From: Paludibacteraceae bacterium
Lineage (GTDB): Bacteria; Bacteroidota; Bacteroidia; Bacteroidales; Paludibacteraceae
Reading direction: 5' to 3'
Length of the DNA: 64,000 bases
Assembly: GCA_017479885.1 (NCBI GenBank)
Contig: JAFVBR010000002.1
Location: 159,095-223,094, forward strand
The notes under the pieces were generated by a model. It was not told the DNA's origin. It did not search any database and was given only the letters and a program-made list of their open reading frames with translations. Of this stretch, positions 1-8,369 are shown in pieces (position 1 is the first letter of the stretch; each line of letters opens with the position of its first letter). Position numbers and translations under genes: made by a program.

Positions 1-150
1 CGCCGAGAAGACCGAAGTCAGTTCGAGGAGTTCGGGAAGACACCATAGAGTAAGCAATGCAGACACAATAGTCACTATCAGGGTTTTGAGAGTGTATCTA
101 AAGGCATTGCCTGACTTAACTTTTCGCCATTTTTGTGATATGATTACCAT
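1..150 (-). CDS. Membrane protein, N-terminal part only (runs off the window)
   Basis: An open frame on the minus strand begins at ATG 150-148 and stays open for 50 codons to the window edge, so the 3' end is missing. After a short basic start (KWRKVKSG) it has one hydrophobic stretch, about residues 22-41 (TLIVTIVSALLTLWCLPELL), which looks like a membrane anchor or uncleaved signal. It starts 30 bp after the stop of the CHAT gene, on the same strand, so it is probably the third gene of the pyrG transcript. I do not recognise the family from 50 residues. Confidence 0.5.
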   Translation of the reverse strand, partial: MVIISQKWRKVKSGNAFRYTLKTLIVTIVSALLTLWCLPELLELTSVFSA

Positions 151-180
151 ATAGGTTATATATACTCTTTGTATGACAAA

Positions 181-1866
181 TCACTCATATATAATAAAGC
201 CTGCCCAGAATTTCGGTTCCCTACCTTCAAACATGATATTTTGATGTGCAAATGTATGCCGCCTTATTTCCGCCTGCGCCGTCCTCAGTGATTCCTGCAG
301 ACTTTTTCTCGTTGTGAGATATTCATGATAGAAAGTACTCATCAGCAAAGATGTTGCCTCATCATTGACATCCCACAAACTTGTCATAACAGCCTCAGCC
401 CCTGCATATCGGAGAGCACTCTGCATTCCCACCACGTTGTCTGCAATCACAGTTCCGAATCCGGAGCGGCAAGCTGAAAGCACAACGAGCCGTGTGTCAG
501 GAAGATGCATCGTGTCAACTTCGTTGGCAAGGAGCACACCATCGCACTTGGTAAAATATACGCTGTCACCGGAGAATGCACAGTTGCCATTGGCAAGCAG
601 AATACCTGAAGCCCCAAACGGACTATCATCGTCTGTTATCCGGAAACTGAAACCATGAGTGGCTATATGAATAATGCCTATTTTCTTGCCTGACATAGCA
701 AGGAAACTCTTTTTATCCGCTTCTTTGCGTGTGAATTTGCTTACATAATAACCTGCATCGGTCAAAACGCGACTTACATTGTTTATCTCATGGACAGTGT
801 TTTGCAAATCCCGCCATCTACCCTCGCCATAGAACACATTGCCATATAACGAAGCCAACTTAACAGGCGTGCGCGTATTGGAACGAAAGCGCATAGTTAT
901 AAGTCGGGCAGTGGAGAACACACGGTGCATTTGATATTGGTCAGAAATATATGTGTTAATCGACTGGGGAATCTTGCAGTACTCTATTCCCAATAGATGA
1001 AAGTCTCCTGCGGGAGAAAACCAAATTCTGTCGGTTTTTCTGAATTCAGATGCCAGATTACCCCAAATCATGTAATACATCTCATCTATTTTACTAATCA
1101 TAACCTTATTGGCAACCAATGAGGTAAGTGTATCGTTCTGTACGCAAATACTATACTTGCGGGGATGATTCCATCCGGAGCGCAGTAAGGAAGATGTATA
1201 GTAACATTTGCCATTATACTCATAAGATGCAAATTCGACAGCAACATCATTCTGAGCAAGAACCTTTTTCACGTCTTCAAATCTGACTTGCGATACGGCT
1301 TCATCATATTTGGAAGCAGAGAAAGCACACTTCTCAATAAGGCACATATTATAAAGCATATCCTCTTGTTCCCTGCTCAGATTAGAACGATCGAGAATCG
1401 CAAACAACACATCTGAGTAACGCCTGTGTTGCTTGAGCCATACAAGAATTTGTTCACGCGAGAAACCGCCAAATCTCTCACGAGCTGCATTGTCGAATAT
1501 CAAATACAAAGCATCTGCATACTCAAGAGCATATTTTTCTTTTCTTGTTGACAACAGGAACTGCAAATATGGCATCAGAACATCTGCACATCTGAGAGAG
1601 CCTTTTTCAAGTGACAAGGCCTTCTCTGCCGCAGGAACAAAATACTGCATCGCTTTCTTTTTACTGTAATCGGCATTTGCAGTATCGGCATAATGCTCGC
1701 CTGTCTTGCTCATTGCATACAAATATTCCATACTGTGTCTCCCGTACAGTGAAGCAGCATTACGGAGCATCTTCTCACATTCTTTAAGCGGCAGTGAGGA
1801 CGAAAAGCATTGTAAGCCGGAAAGCAATACCAATAACAAGACAATGTGTCGCTTTGAAAAAATCAC
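181..1866 (-). CDS. Exported CHAT-domain (caspase-like fold) protein
   Basis: 561 residues. The N-terminus is a signal peptide (basic start, then IVLLLVLLSGLQCF). Residues about 30-180 look helical and TPR-like. The last 200 residues are a CHAT domain: HIATHG at about 401-406 supplies the catalytic His and LSACRSG at about 462-468 the catalytic Cys, and a long helix follows (SLQESLRTAQAEIRRH). CHAT proteins are caspase/separase-fold cysteine proteases, usually cytoplasmic, so a signal peptide is notable. The start is GTG at 1866; it overlaps the pyrG stop (gTGA), which suggests translational coupling. The substrate is not visible from sequence. Assignment to CHAT is firm; protease activity is inferred from the dyad. 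Confidence 0.88.
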   Translation of the reverse strand: MIFSKRHIVLLLVLLSGLQCFSSSLPLKECEKMLRNAASLYGRHSMEYLYAMSKTGEHYADTANADYSKKKAMQYFVPAAEKALSLEKGSLRCADVLMPYLQFLLSTRKEKYALEYADALYLIFDNAARERFGGFSREQILVWLKQHRRYSDVLFAILDRSNLSREQEDMLYNMCLIEKCAFSASKYDEAVSQVRFEDVKKVLAQNDVAVEFASYEYNGKCYYTSSLLRSGWNHPRKYSICVQNDTLTSLVANKVMISKIDEMYYMIWGNLASEFRKTDRIWFSPAGDFHLLGIEYCKIPQSINTYISDQYQMHRVFSTARLITMRFRSNTRTPVKLASLYGNVFYGEGRWRDLQNTVHEINNVSRVLTDAGYYVSKFTRKEADKKSFLAMSGKKIGIIHIATHGFSFRITDDDSPFGASGILLANGNCAFSGDSVYFTKCDGVLLANEVDTMHLPDTRLVVLSACRSGFGTVIADNVVGMQSALRYAGAEAVMTSLWDVNDEATSLLMSTFYHEYLTTRKSLQESLRTAQAEIRRHTFAHQNIMFEGREPKFWAGFIIYE

Positions 1867-3461
1867 TTGATAGACTCAGAGATAAATCTAACAAACAACG
1901 GATGCGGGCGTAGAACTGTGGAGGAATACTCAGGATGGAACTGGACACCTATAAAGAAACGGTGAGCAGGCAGTTCGATAATCTCAACGAGGTCAGACTC
2001 CTGATTGAGACCCGAACAAACCATCCCTGCTTGCTCGAACTCGGTTCTGTACTTATTGTTGAACTCATAGCGATGACGATGACGCTCATAGATAAGCGGT
2101 TTTTGATAAATGTCGAAAGCAAGAGTGCCGGGCTTGAGAGCACAAGGATATGCGCCCAGACGGAGTGTGCCCCCTTTGTTGAGCAAAGCCTTTTGCTCTT
2201 CCATCATATCTACCACATTGTGAGTAGTCAGTTCGTTGAACTCAGTAGAATTGGCATCGGCATAACCGAGCACATTGCGTGCGAACTCTATCGCCATTGC
2301 CTGCATGCCCATACAGATGCCGAGACAGGGTATATTGTTTTCGCGAGCATACCTCAAAGCTGTGAGTTTGCCCTCTACTCCGCGATTGCCGAAGCCGGGG
2401 CAGACGATAATGCCGTGCTGCCCGCCGAGTTGCTCTGCCACATTGTCATCTGTAAGAGTATCGGAAAGTACGGTATTGAGAACCAGTTTGCGATGGTTGT
2501 ATGCGGCAGCATGAGTAAGCGACTCACGGATGGACTTGTAGGCATCCTGCAGTTGCACATATTTGCCAACAAGTGTGATACGAACCACTTCGGTAGCACT
2601 CTCCAGTTTGTGAAGAAAGCAGTGCCAGTCTTTCATATCGGCTTCGGGCACCTTGGCAAGGTCGAAACCAGTTTTGCGAAGCACCACTTCATCAAGTTTC
2701 TCAGCCTGCATGTTGAGCGGTACGCGATAGATACTGCTTGCATCAACAGACTGCATAACAGAGTCGGCCTCCACATTACAGAAAAGTGCCACTTTGCGTT
2801 TCATATCAAGCGATATTTCATGCTCTGTACGGAGAATAATAATATCAGGCTGCACACCTTCCTGCTGAAGCGCCTTGACAGAGTGCTGTGTGGGTTTGGT
2901 CTTCAACTCTTGAGCGGCAGCAAGAAAAGGCACATAAGTAAGATGAATGCAAAGGCAATCTGTCCCTAACTCCCACTTCATTTGGCGCACACTTTCTATA
3001 TAAGGCAGACTCTCAATATCTCCCACAGTACCACCTATTTCGGTAATGACAAAATCGTAGTTGTCGGAAGAGGCGATGGCTTTGATGTTACGTTTTATCT
3101 CGTCAGTGATATGCGGAATAACCTGCACAGTCTTTCCCAAAAAGTCGCCACGGCGCTCACGCTCAATCACATTCCGATAAATCCTGCCAGTGGTGATATT
3201 GTTGCATTTGTGAAGTTCAACATTCAGGAATCGTTCGTAATGGCCCAGGTCCAAATCGCACTCATGCCCATCCACAGTCACATAGCACTCGCCATGTTCA
3301 TACGGATTCAGAGTACCGGAGTCCACATTGACGTAAGGGTCCATTTTCTGGTTAGTAACCTTAAAACCACGCGCTTGCAGCAGTTTGCCGAGCGACGCTG
3401 CCAGTATCCCTTTTCCAAGAGAAGAAGCCACGCCACCGGTCACAAAGATAAATTTTGTCAT
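1863..3461 (-). CDS. pyrG: CTP synthase
   Basis: 532 residues, close to the usual 535-545. It makes CTP from UTP, ATP and glutamine in the cytoplasm, the last step of pyrimidine nucleotide synthesis. The N-terminal synthetase domain carries FVTGGVASSLGKG and NPYEHGECYVT. The C-terminal class I glutamine amidotransferase has the oxyanion region PGFGNRG, the nucleophile Cys in CLGICMGMQ (about residue 382) and HPEY (about 512). It is transcribed from its own promoter at 3594-3624, with a leader of about 125 nt, and its stop codon overlaps the start of the CHAT gene. Nothing suggests loss of function. Confidence 0.98.
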   Translation of the reverse strand: MTKFIFVTGGVASSLGKGILAASLGKLLQARGFKVTNQKMDPYVNVDSGTLNPYEHGECYVTVDGHECDLDLGHYERFLNVELHKCNNITTGRIYRNVIERERRGDFLGKTVQVIPHITDEIKRNIKAIASSDNYDFVITEIGGTVGDIESLPYIESVRQMKWELGTDCLCIHLTYVPFLAAAQELKTKPTQHSVKALQQEGVQPDIIILRTEHEISLDMKRKVALFCNVEADSVMQSVDASSIYRVPLNMQAEKLDEVVLRKTGFDLAKVPEADMKDWHCFLHKLESATEVVRITLVGKYVQLQDAYKSIRESLTHAAAYNHRKLVLNTVLSDTLTDDNVAEQLGGQHGIIVCPGFGNRGVEGKLTALRYARENNIPCLGICMGMQAMAIEFARNVLGYADANSTEFNELTTHNVVDMMEEQKALLNKGGTLRLGAYPCALKPGTLAFDIYQKPLIYERHRHRYEFNNKYRTEFEQAGMVCSGLNQESDLVEIIELPAHRFFIGVQFHPEYSSTVLRPHPLFVRFISESIK

Positions 3462-3593
3462 ACGTTGGGATGTTGTGTTGCGGTACCGTTATGATATAAA
3501 TCGCACCAAGGATATATATCGCATATTTAGCAGATATAATGTTCATTATGCACGAGTGAAGGCAGACAGTACCGATTATCCGCTCACGGAGTG

Positions 3594-3624
3594 CAAAGTT
3601 AATACAAGATTCTCACATACGCAA
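3594..3624 (-). promoter_or_regulatory. Bacteroidota-type promoter of pyrG
   Basis: Read on the minus strand: TTG (3624-3622), 20 bp spacer, TAACTTTG (3601-3594). This is the -33/-7 pair used by the primary sigma factor of Bacteroidota. The start point would be near 3587, giving a leader of about 125 nt. A 22-bp tandem repeat sits directly upstream. Confidence 0.75.
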
Positions 3625-3628
3625 GAGT

Positions 3629-3672
3629 TTTATCAGGAATAATTTTACATTTTATCAGGAATAATTTTACAT
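3629..3672. repeat. Perfect 22-bp tandem duplication upstream of the pyrG promoter
   Basis: Two identical head-to-tail copies, 3629-3650 and 3651-3672, each beginning TTTATCAGGAATAA. They end 5 bp before the -33 element of the pyrG promoter (on the minus strand the array lies at roughly -42 to -85), where an activator or UP element would act. The remaining 240 bp up to the next promoter hold no convincing gene. Confidence 0.85.
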
Positions 3673-3869
3673 ATACAAAGTCTGTCTGCATGCCGAAGGC
3701 GCGTAGTGCGGCTCGAACACCCGTTGTGCGTTGCAGCCCGGAGTGCGCGGCTGTCCTGTGCGGAACACTCCGTTGTCGAGCGTGGGTCGTACCAGTGCTT
3801 TTTTGATGATGACATTGGCGGATCGGAGGCGGACGTAAATGACGGTATTCAGTCTGATGGGAACAGATA

Positions 3870-3900
3870 TTGCATAATAGCAAAAAAAATATTATCTTTG
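3870..3900 (+). promoter_or_regulatory. Promoter of the amidase/golvesin gene
   Basis: TTG at 3870-3872, 20 bp, TATCTTTG at 3893-3900. The start point would be about 3907, so the leader is only about 19 nt to the ATG at 3926. Confidence 0.75.
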
Positions 3901-3925
3901 CAAGTTGAAACAATAATTGTTAATT

Positions 3926-6865
3926 ATGAAGCACCGCGTATTATTAATCAGCATCATAGGGGTTGCAATGGGTTCATTATTTATGCAACCTGTATACGCA
4001 CTTGACAAGAAAGCGCTCGGCGACTCACTGACCGTATATGCCAACCGGTTTGCCAGAGTGGGTAAAGTGAAAGTGGAGAAAGTGCGTGTCAACCAAGACC
4101 GCGCTGACATATACACCAACCCCACCCTCGGTTATCTGTCGCTGACACAAGAACAAATAGACACGTTCAGATTGATTGCATCAAAAGCCATCTACGGTGA
4201 CCAAGGCGGCGAGTGCTACATCCACATAAAAGACGGTTACGAATTATCGGAACTGCTTGCAGAGAAACTGCGCAAAGACATTCACTATACTCTTCCGCCA
4301 CAACGCCATCCGCTCGTAAGCAACAGTTCGCGACAATACAAAGCCGACCGGGGACTTGACGGATTCCACATCGCGCTATATGGCAGTCACGGACTGTATT
4401 ACAACCAGAAAGACCAGCGCTGGACATTCCAGCGTGCACGACTGCTGACAACGGTAGAAGACCTGTACACAACTTCGTACACAATGACATTCCTTGTACC
4501 GATGCTGGAGAATGCCGGAGCAGTAGTGATACAGCCCAGGGAAAGGGACACCCAACTGAACGAGGTGATAGCAGATGACGAGGCAAAAGGTGCATGGCAA
4601 TACGCAGACGGAGGATTCGCCATTCCTACCGAGCCGCTGACAGAAGGCGTGAACCCGTTCGCACCGGGTGGTTACTCTTACTCGAAGGCTGAGACAGAAA
4701 AGAGCAATGTTTCGACGATGGAATATCATCCTCAAATTGAAGAGGAAGGCGACTACGCGGTGTATGTAAGTTACAAAACCCTCCCCAACAGTACCAACGC
4801 CGCGCAATACACAGTAGTGCACAATGGTGTAAAGACCGATTACACAGTCAATCAGAAGATGAGCGGCGGTACTTGGGTATATATAGGAACATTTTTCTTC
4901 TCGACAGACAGAGAGCGCAACTACGTCAGCCTAAGCAACTACGGCAAGGGCGGAACAATGGTGAGCGCCGATGCCGTAAAGTTCGGAGGCGGAATGGGTT
5001 CTGTTGCAAGATATGCACAGCCGGAAGCAATTGACAATATTAAATCGAGTTCGGAAGAAGTGCAGAGCCTTGCACTGACTACAGATACAACGACAGTTGT
5101 TGATCTCTCCAGTGCCGAGACGTCAGGTTTTCCAAGATACATAGAAGGTGCACGCTACTGGATGCAATACAGCGGTATTCCCGACTCGGTGTACAACTAT
5201 ACAAAGAGCAAGAATGACTATGTGGACGACTACGCCGCACGCGGCTGCTGGATAAACTGGCTCATAGGAGGCTCCGCAGCATACCCTCAAGGCAAAGGAT
5301 TGAGTATTCCGATCCATTTAGGTCTGGCATTTCACAGTGATGCAGGACTGACAATGAACGACTCAATAGTAGGTACATTGGCCATTTATCTTGACAAGGA
5401 CAACGACAAGCAGACCGTTTATCCAACAGGCATAAGCCGCCTTGCCGCAAGGAACTACACCGACATGGTGCAGACACAGATAGTGAACGACATCAGAGCC
5501 ACTTTTGCTCCTGAATGGCAACGCAGACAGCTGATGAACTCATCGTATGCAGAAGCCAGACACCCCAAGACTCCTACCATGCTGCTCGAACTGCTTTCGC
5601 ATCAAAACCCCGCCGACATGAAATACGGTCTTGACCCGCGATTCCGCTTCATTGTTTCACGCGCCATATACAAAGGCATGCTCCGCTATCTGCATGAACA
5701 ATACGGAAGCAGATACGTAGTGCAACCGCTACCAGTGAGGCAGTTCGCTATCAGGCAATACGGCAGCGACTCGCTTTGTTTGAGTTGGGAAGAGACGGTG
5801 GATACACTGGAAATAACTGCAAGACCAGACAATTATATCGTTTATACCCGCAAGGCCGGTGAAGATTGGGACAATGGCACCAAAACAGACAACAACCGAT
5901 ATTATTTCGTGCCGGAGAAAGATATTCAATACGATTTCCGCATAGCAGCAGCCAACCACGGAGGACAGAGTTTCCCGTCGGAGACACTGAGTGCACGTAT
6001 CAGTTCAACAGACAACAAACGGATACTGATAGTGAACGGGTTCAACCGCATTTCTGCACCTGAGTATTTCCAAACCGACTCGGTATCGTTCGGTTTCACC
6101 ACAGAGGCTGTGCCATACGGCAAAGAGGTCAACTTCATAGGCAGACAATACGAATACGGCTGGGCCAAGACCTGGGTGAGCGACGATGACGGCGGTTTCG
6201 GTTCATCATTCATGGACCATGCCGACTGCTGGTATCAAGGCAATACGTTCGACTACCCCAGCCTGCACGGCAAAGCACTCGCTGCACAAGGCTACTCGTT
6301 CGTTTCCTGCTCGGCAGATGCACTGAAGAATATTCCCGAGGATATTGATGCCGTTGACCTTATACTCGGCAAGCAGAAGCAGGTAAGTATAGGCTCGGCA
6401 AAACAGACCATCGATTTCGCCACTTTCACGCCCGACATGAGGAATATGCTGACCGAATATATAAGCAAAGGCGGTCGTTTCCTGACAAGCGGAGCTTACA
6501 TAACATCCGACCAAGCAGCAGACAAAGATTTCCTGCAGAACACACTTCACATAAAGCAAGCCAGTCGCCGCGCCACCAAATCGGGCAAAATCACCGTCCG
6601 CATTCCTCACAATGAGACCACACAAGCAGTGCTACTCACCGAGCCAAACACCCGAACGCTGCATTGCGAAGTGACCGACGGAATAGTGCCTGCGGACAAA
6701 GAGTCGATGGCAGTGGCACGGTTCAAAGACAGTTTCATTGCTGCAGGAGTGGCTCACAGCGACAGCGAGAGCAATGCCAAGACAGTGGTATTCAGTTTCC
6801 CGCTTGAATCACTAAATAACTTTGAAGAGACCTATCTGCCTGCCATAAAATGGGTGCTGGAATAA
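3926..6865 (+). CDS. Secreted N-acetylmuramoyl-L-alanine amidase-like protein with golvesin-type domain
   Basis: 979 residues from ATG 3926; a TTG three codons earlier is possible but ATG fits the promoter. Signal peptide (KHRVLLISIIGVAMG). Amidase_3-like zinc motifs are spread out: GSHG at about 152, FHSDAG at about 467, and the Glu in LLELLSH at about 553. Between the first two lies a golvesin/Xly-like beta domain (about 265-355, EEEGDYAVYVSYKTLP). A fibronectin III-like segment (about 605-700) and an unassigned C-terminal domain follow. Relatives are often labelled xanthan lyase in databases, but the visible residues argue for a cell-wall amidase fold. Likely periplasmic or surface-exposed. 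Substrate unproven. Confidence 0.75.
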   Translation: MKHRVLLISIIGVAMGSLFMQPVYALDKKALGDSLTVYANRFARVGKVKVEKVRVNQDRADIYTNPTLGYLSLTQEQIDTFRLIASKAIYGDQGGECYIHIKDGYELSELLAEKLRKDIHYTLPPQRHPLVSNSSRQYKADRGLDGFHIALYGSHGLYYNQKDQRWTFQRARLLTTVEDLYTTSYTMTFLVPMLENAGAVVIQPRERDTQLNEVIADDEAKGAWQYADGGFAIPTEPLTEGVNPFAPGGYSYSKAETEKSNVSTMEYHPQIEEEGDYAVYVSYKTLPNSTNAAQYTVVHNGVKTDYTVNQKMSGGTWVYIGTFFFSTDRERNYVSLSNYGKGGTMVSADAVKFGGGMGSVARYAQPEAIDNIKSSSEEVQSLALTTDTTTVVDLSSAETSGFPRYIEGARYWMQYSGIPDSVYNYTKSKNDYVDDYAARGCWINWLIGGSAAYPQGKGLSIPIHLGLAFHSDAGLTMNDSIVGTLAIYLDKDNDKQTVYPTGISRLAARNYTDMVQTQIVNDIRATFAPEWQRRQLMNSSYAEARHPKTPTMLLELLSHQNPADMKYGLDPRFRFIVSRAIYKGMLRYLHEQYGSRYVVQPLPVRQFAIRQYGSDSLCLSWEETVDTLEITARPDNYIVYTRKAGEDWDNGTKTDNNRYYFVPEKDIQYDFRIAAANHGGQSFPSETLSARISSTDNKRILIVNGFNRISAPEYFQTDSVSFGFTTEAVPYGKEVNFIGRQYEYGWAKTWVSDDDGGFGSSFMDHADCWYQGNTFDYPSLHGKALAAQGYSFVSCSADALKNIPEDIDAVDLILGKQKQVSIGSAKQTIDFATFTPDMRNMLTEYISKGGRFLTSGAYITSDQAADKDFLQNTLHIKQASRRATKSGKITVRIPHNETTQAVLLTEPNTRTLHCEVTDGIVPADKESMAVARFKDSFIAAGVAHSDSESNAKTVVFSFPLESLNNFEETYLPAIKWVLE

Positions 6866-6868
6866 GCA

Positions 6869-6936
6869 CTACAATATTTGAAGATTTGAACGGAGCTATG
6901 CTCCTATTTGAAGGGTCTGAGACCTATTTGATGATT
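6869..6936. repeat. TTTGAAG heptamers plus two palindromes before rlmD
   Basis: The gap between the amidase gene and the methyltransferase holds TTTGAAGATTTGAA, the palindrome GGAGC-TAT-GCTCC (6892-6904), another TTTGAAG, the palindrome GGTCTGAGACC (6914-6924) and CTATTTGATG. The same parts recur near 24180 and 43440. It is open in the rlmD frame, so it can be misread as an N-terminal extension. Confidence 0.75.
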
Positions 6937-8358
6937 ATGAGTAAAAAGAAGAATTTGCCACTGATAGAAAATGTGGAGATAACAGGTGTTGCTGCCGAAG
7001 GCAAGGCATTGACCAGAGTGAACGACTGCGTGGTGTTTGTGCCATACTGCGTTCCTGGCGACATAGTGAATCTGCAGATTACGAAAAAGAAACACAACTT
7101 CATGGAGGGTCGTGTGGAAAGTTTTGTCAAATATTCCGACAAGCGCACCGAGCCTGTATGCAGGCATTTTGGCAACTGCGGAGGTTGCAAATGGCAGATT
7201 CTGCCCTACGAAGAACAACTGCGATACAAACACCAGCAGATAACCGACAACCTTGTAAGAATCGGCAAAGTGGAACTGCCTGAGATATCCCCGATTCTTG
7301 GTTCGAAAAAGATTTACAACTACCGAAACAAACTTGAATTCACTTTCTCCGACCAACGATGGGTAAGTTGGGAAGATATTCACGCAGCAGGGGGGATAGA
7401 CAATGTAGAGCGCGGGCACGGACTCGGTTTTCATATCACCAATTGCTTCGACAAGGTACTTGACATCACAGAATGTCATCTCATGCCAGACATCAACAAC
7501 CGCATACGCAACTTCGTGCGCGAATATGCTATAGGTCACGAACTCAGTTTCTTCAATCTAAAGCAGCAGACAGGATTTCTGAGGACAATGATTATAAGGA
7601 GCAATGAGCAAGGCGAGATTATGCTCATCATGGTGTTTGCCGAGGAAAATAGAGATGAACGCGAGGCTCTTCTTGAAGCCGTTCATCGCGAGTTTCGTGA
7701 GATAAGTTCACTGCTCTACGTCATCAACGGTAAGGCCAATGATACCATAAACGATCTTGACGTGCACGTATTCTATGGTAAAGACCATATAATGGAGCAA
7801 ATGGAAGATTTGCAGTTCAAAGTAGGTCCGAAATCGTTTTACCAAACCAACACCGCGCAAGCCTACGAGTTGTACAAAGTGGCACGTGAGGCAGCTTGTT
7901 TGACAGGCAACGAACTTGTGTTCGACCTGTACACCGGCACAGGCACAATCGCCAATTTCGTGGCAAGACATGCAAAGCAGGTGATAGGTATAGAGTATGT
8001 ACCTGAAGCGATAGAAGATGCAAAAGTAAATTCTCAAATCAATCATATCAACAACACTCTGTTTTATTCAGGCGACATGAAGGATATTCTCAACCGGAAT
8101 TTCATTGTGGAACACGGCAGACCTGATGTGATTATCACCGACCCCCCACGTGCCGGCATGCATGAAGACGTAATAAACACAATACTGTTTGCACAGCCAA
8201 AGAGGATTGTGTATGTAAGTTGCAACCCTGCCACTCAGGCACGCGACCTCAGTCTGCTCGACCAAGCATACAAAATAACGCAAGTGCAACCTGTTGACAT
8301 GTTTCCACACACCCAGCATGTTGAGAACGTTGTGACTCTGGAGATAAGAAAGGTATAG
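6937..8358 (+). CDS. rlmD: 23S rRNA (uracil-5-)-methyltransferase, RlmD/TrmA family
   Basis: 473 residues from ATG 6937. A longer frame from 6850 only translates the intergenic repeat, so the later ATG is chosen. Order: TRAM domain (about 10-65), iron-sulfur cysteines (C-x5-CGGCKWQ, about 75-86), SAM-binding fold with FDLYTGTGTIANF (about 328-340), and the catalytic Cys in VYVSCNPATQARDL (about 428). These enzymes add a methyl group to C5 of a specific uridine in 23S rRNA (U1939 in E. coli). The exact target in this organism is inferred; Bacteroidota often have more than one TrmA-family member. Confidence 0.9.
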   Translation: MSKKKNLPLIENVEITGVAAEGKALTRVNDCVVFVPYCVPGDIVNLQITKKKHNFMEGRVESFVKYSDKRTEPVCRHFGNCGGCKWQILPYEEQLRYKHQQITDNLVRIGKVELPEISPILGSKKIYNYRNKLEFTFSDQRWVSWEDIHAAGGIDNVERGHGLGFHITNCFDKVLDITECHLMPDINNRIRNFVREYAIGHELSFFNLKQQTGFLRTMIIRSNEQGEIMLIMVFAEENRDEREALLEAVHREFREISSLLYVINGKANDTINDLDVHVFYGKDHIMEQMEDLQFKVGPKSFYQTNTAQAYELYKVAREAACLTGNELVFDLYTGTGTIANFVARHAKQVIGIEYVPEAIEDAKVNSQINHINNTLFYSGDMKDILNRNFIVEHGRPDVIITDPPRAGMHEDVINTILFAQPKRIVYVSCNPATQARDLSLLDQAYKITQVQPVDMFPHTQHVENVVTLEIRKV

Positions 8359-8369
8359 CGTTTAATATT

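Noticed and set aside
1935-2969. 344-codon open frame opposite pyrG
   Set aside because: It lies fully antisense to a well-conserved gene and has no recognisable protein features; it follows from the codon pattern of pyrG.
6850-6936. N-terminal extension of rlmD
   Set aside because: It overlaps the previous gene and translates a heptamer/palindrome element.
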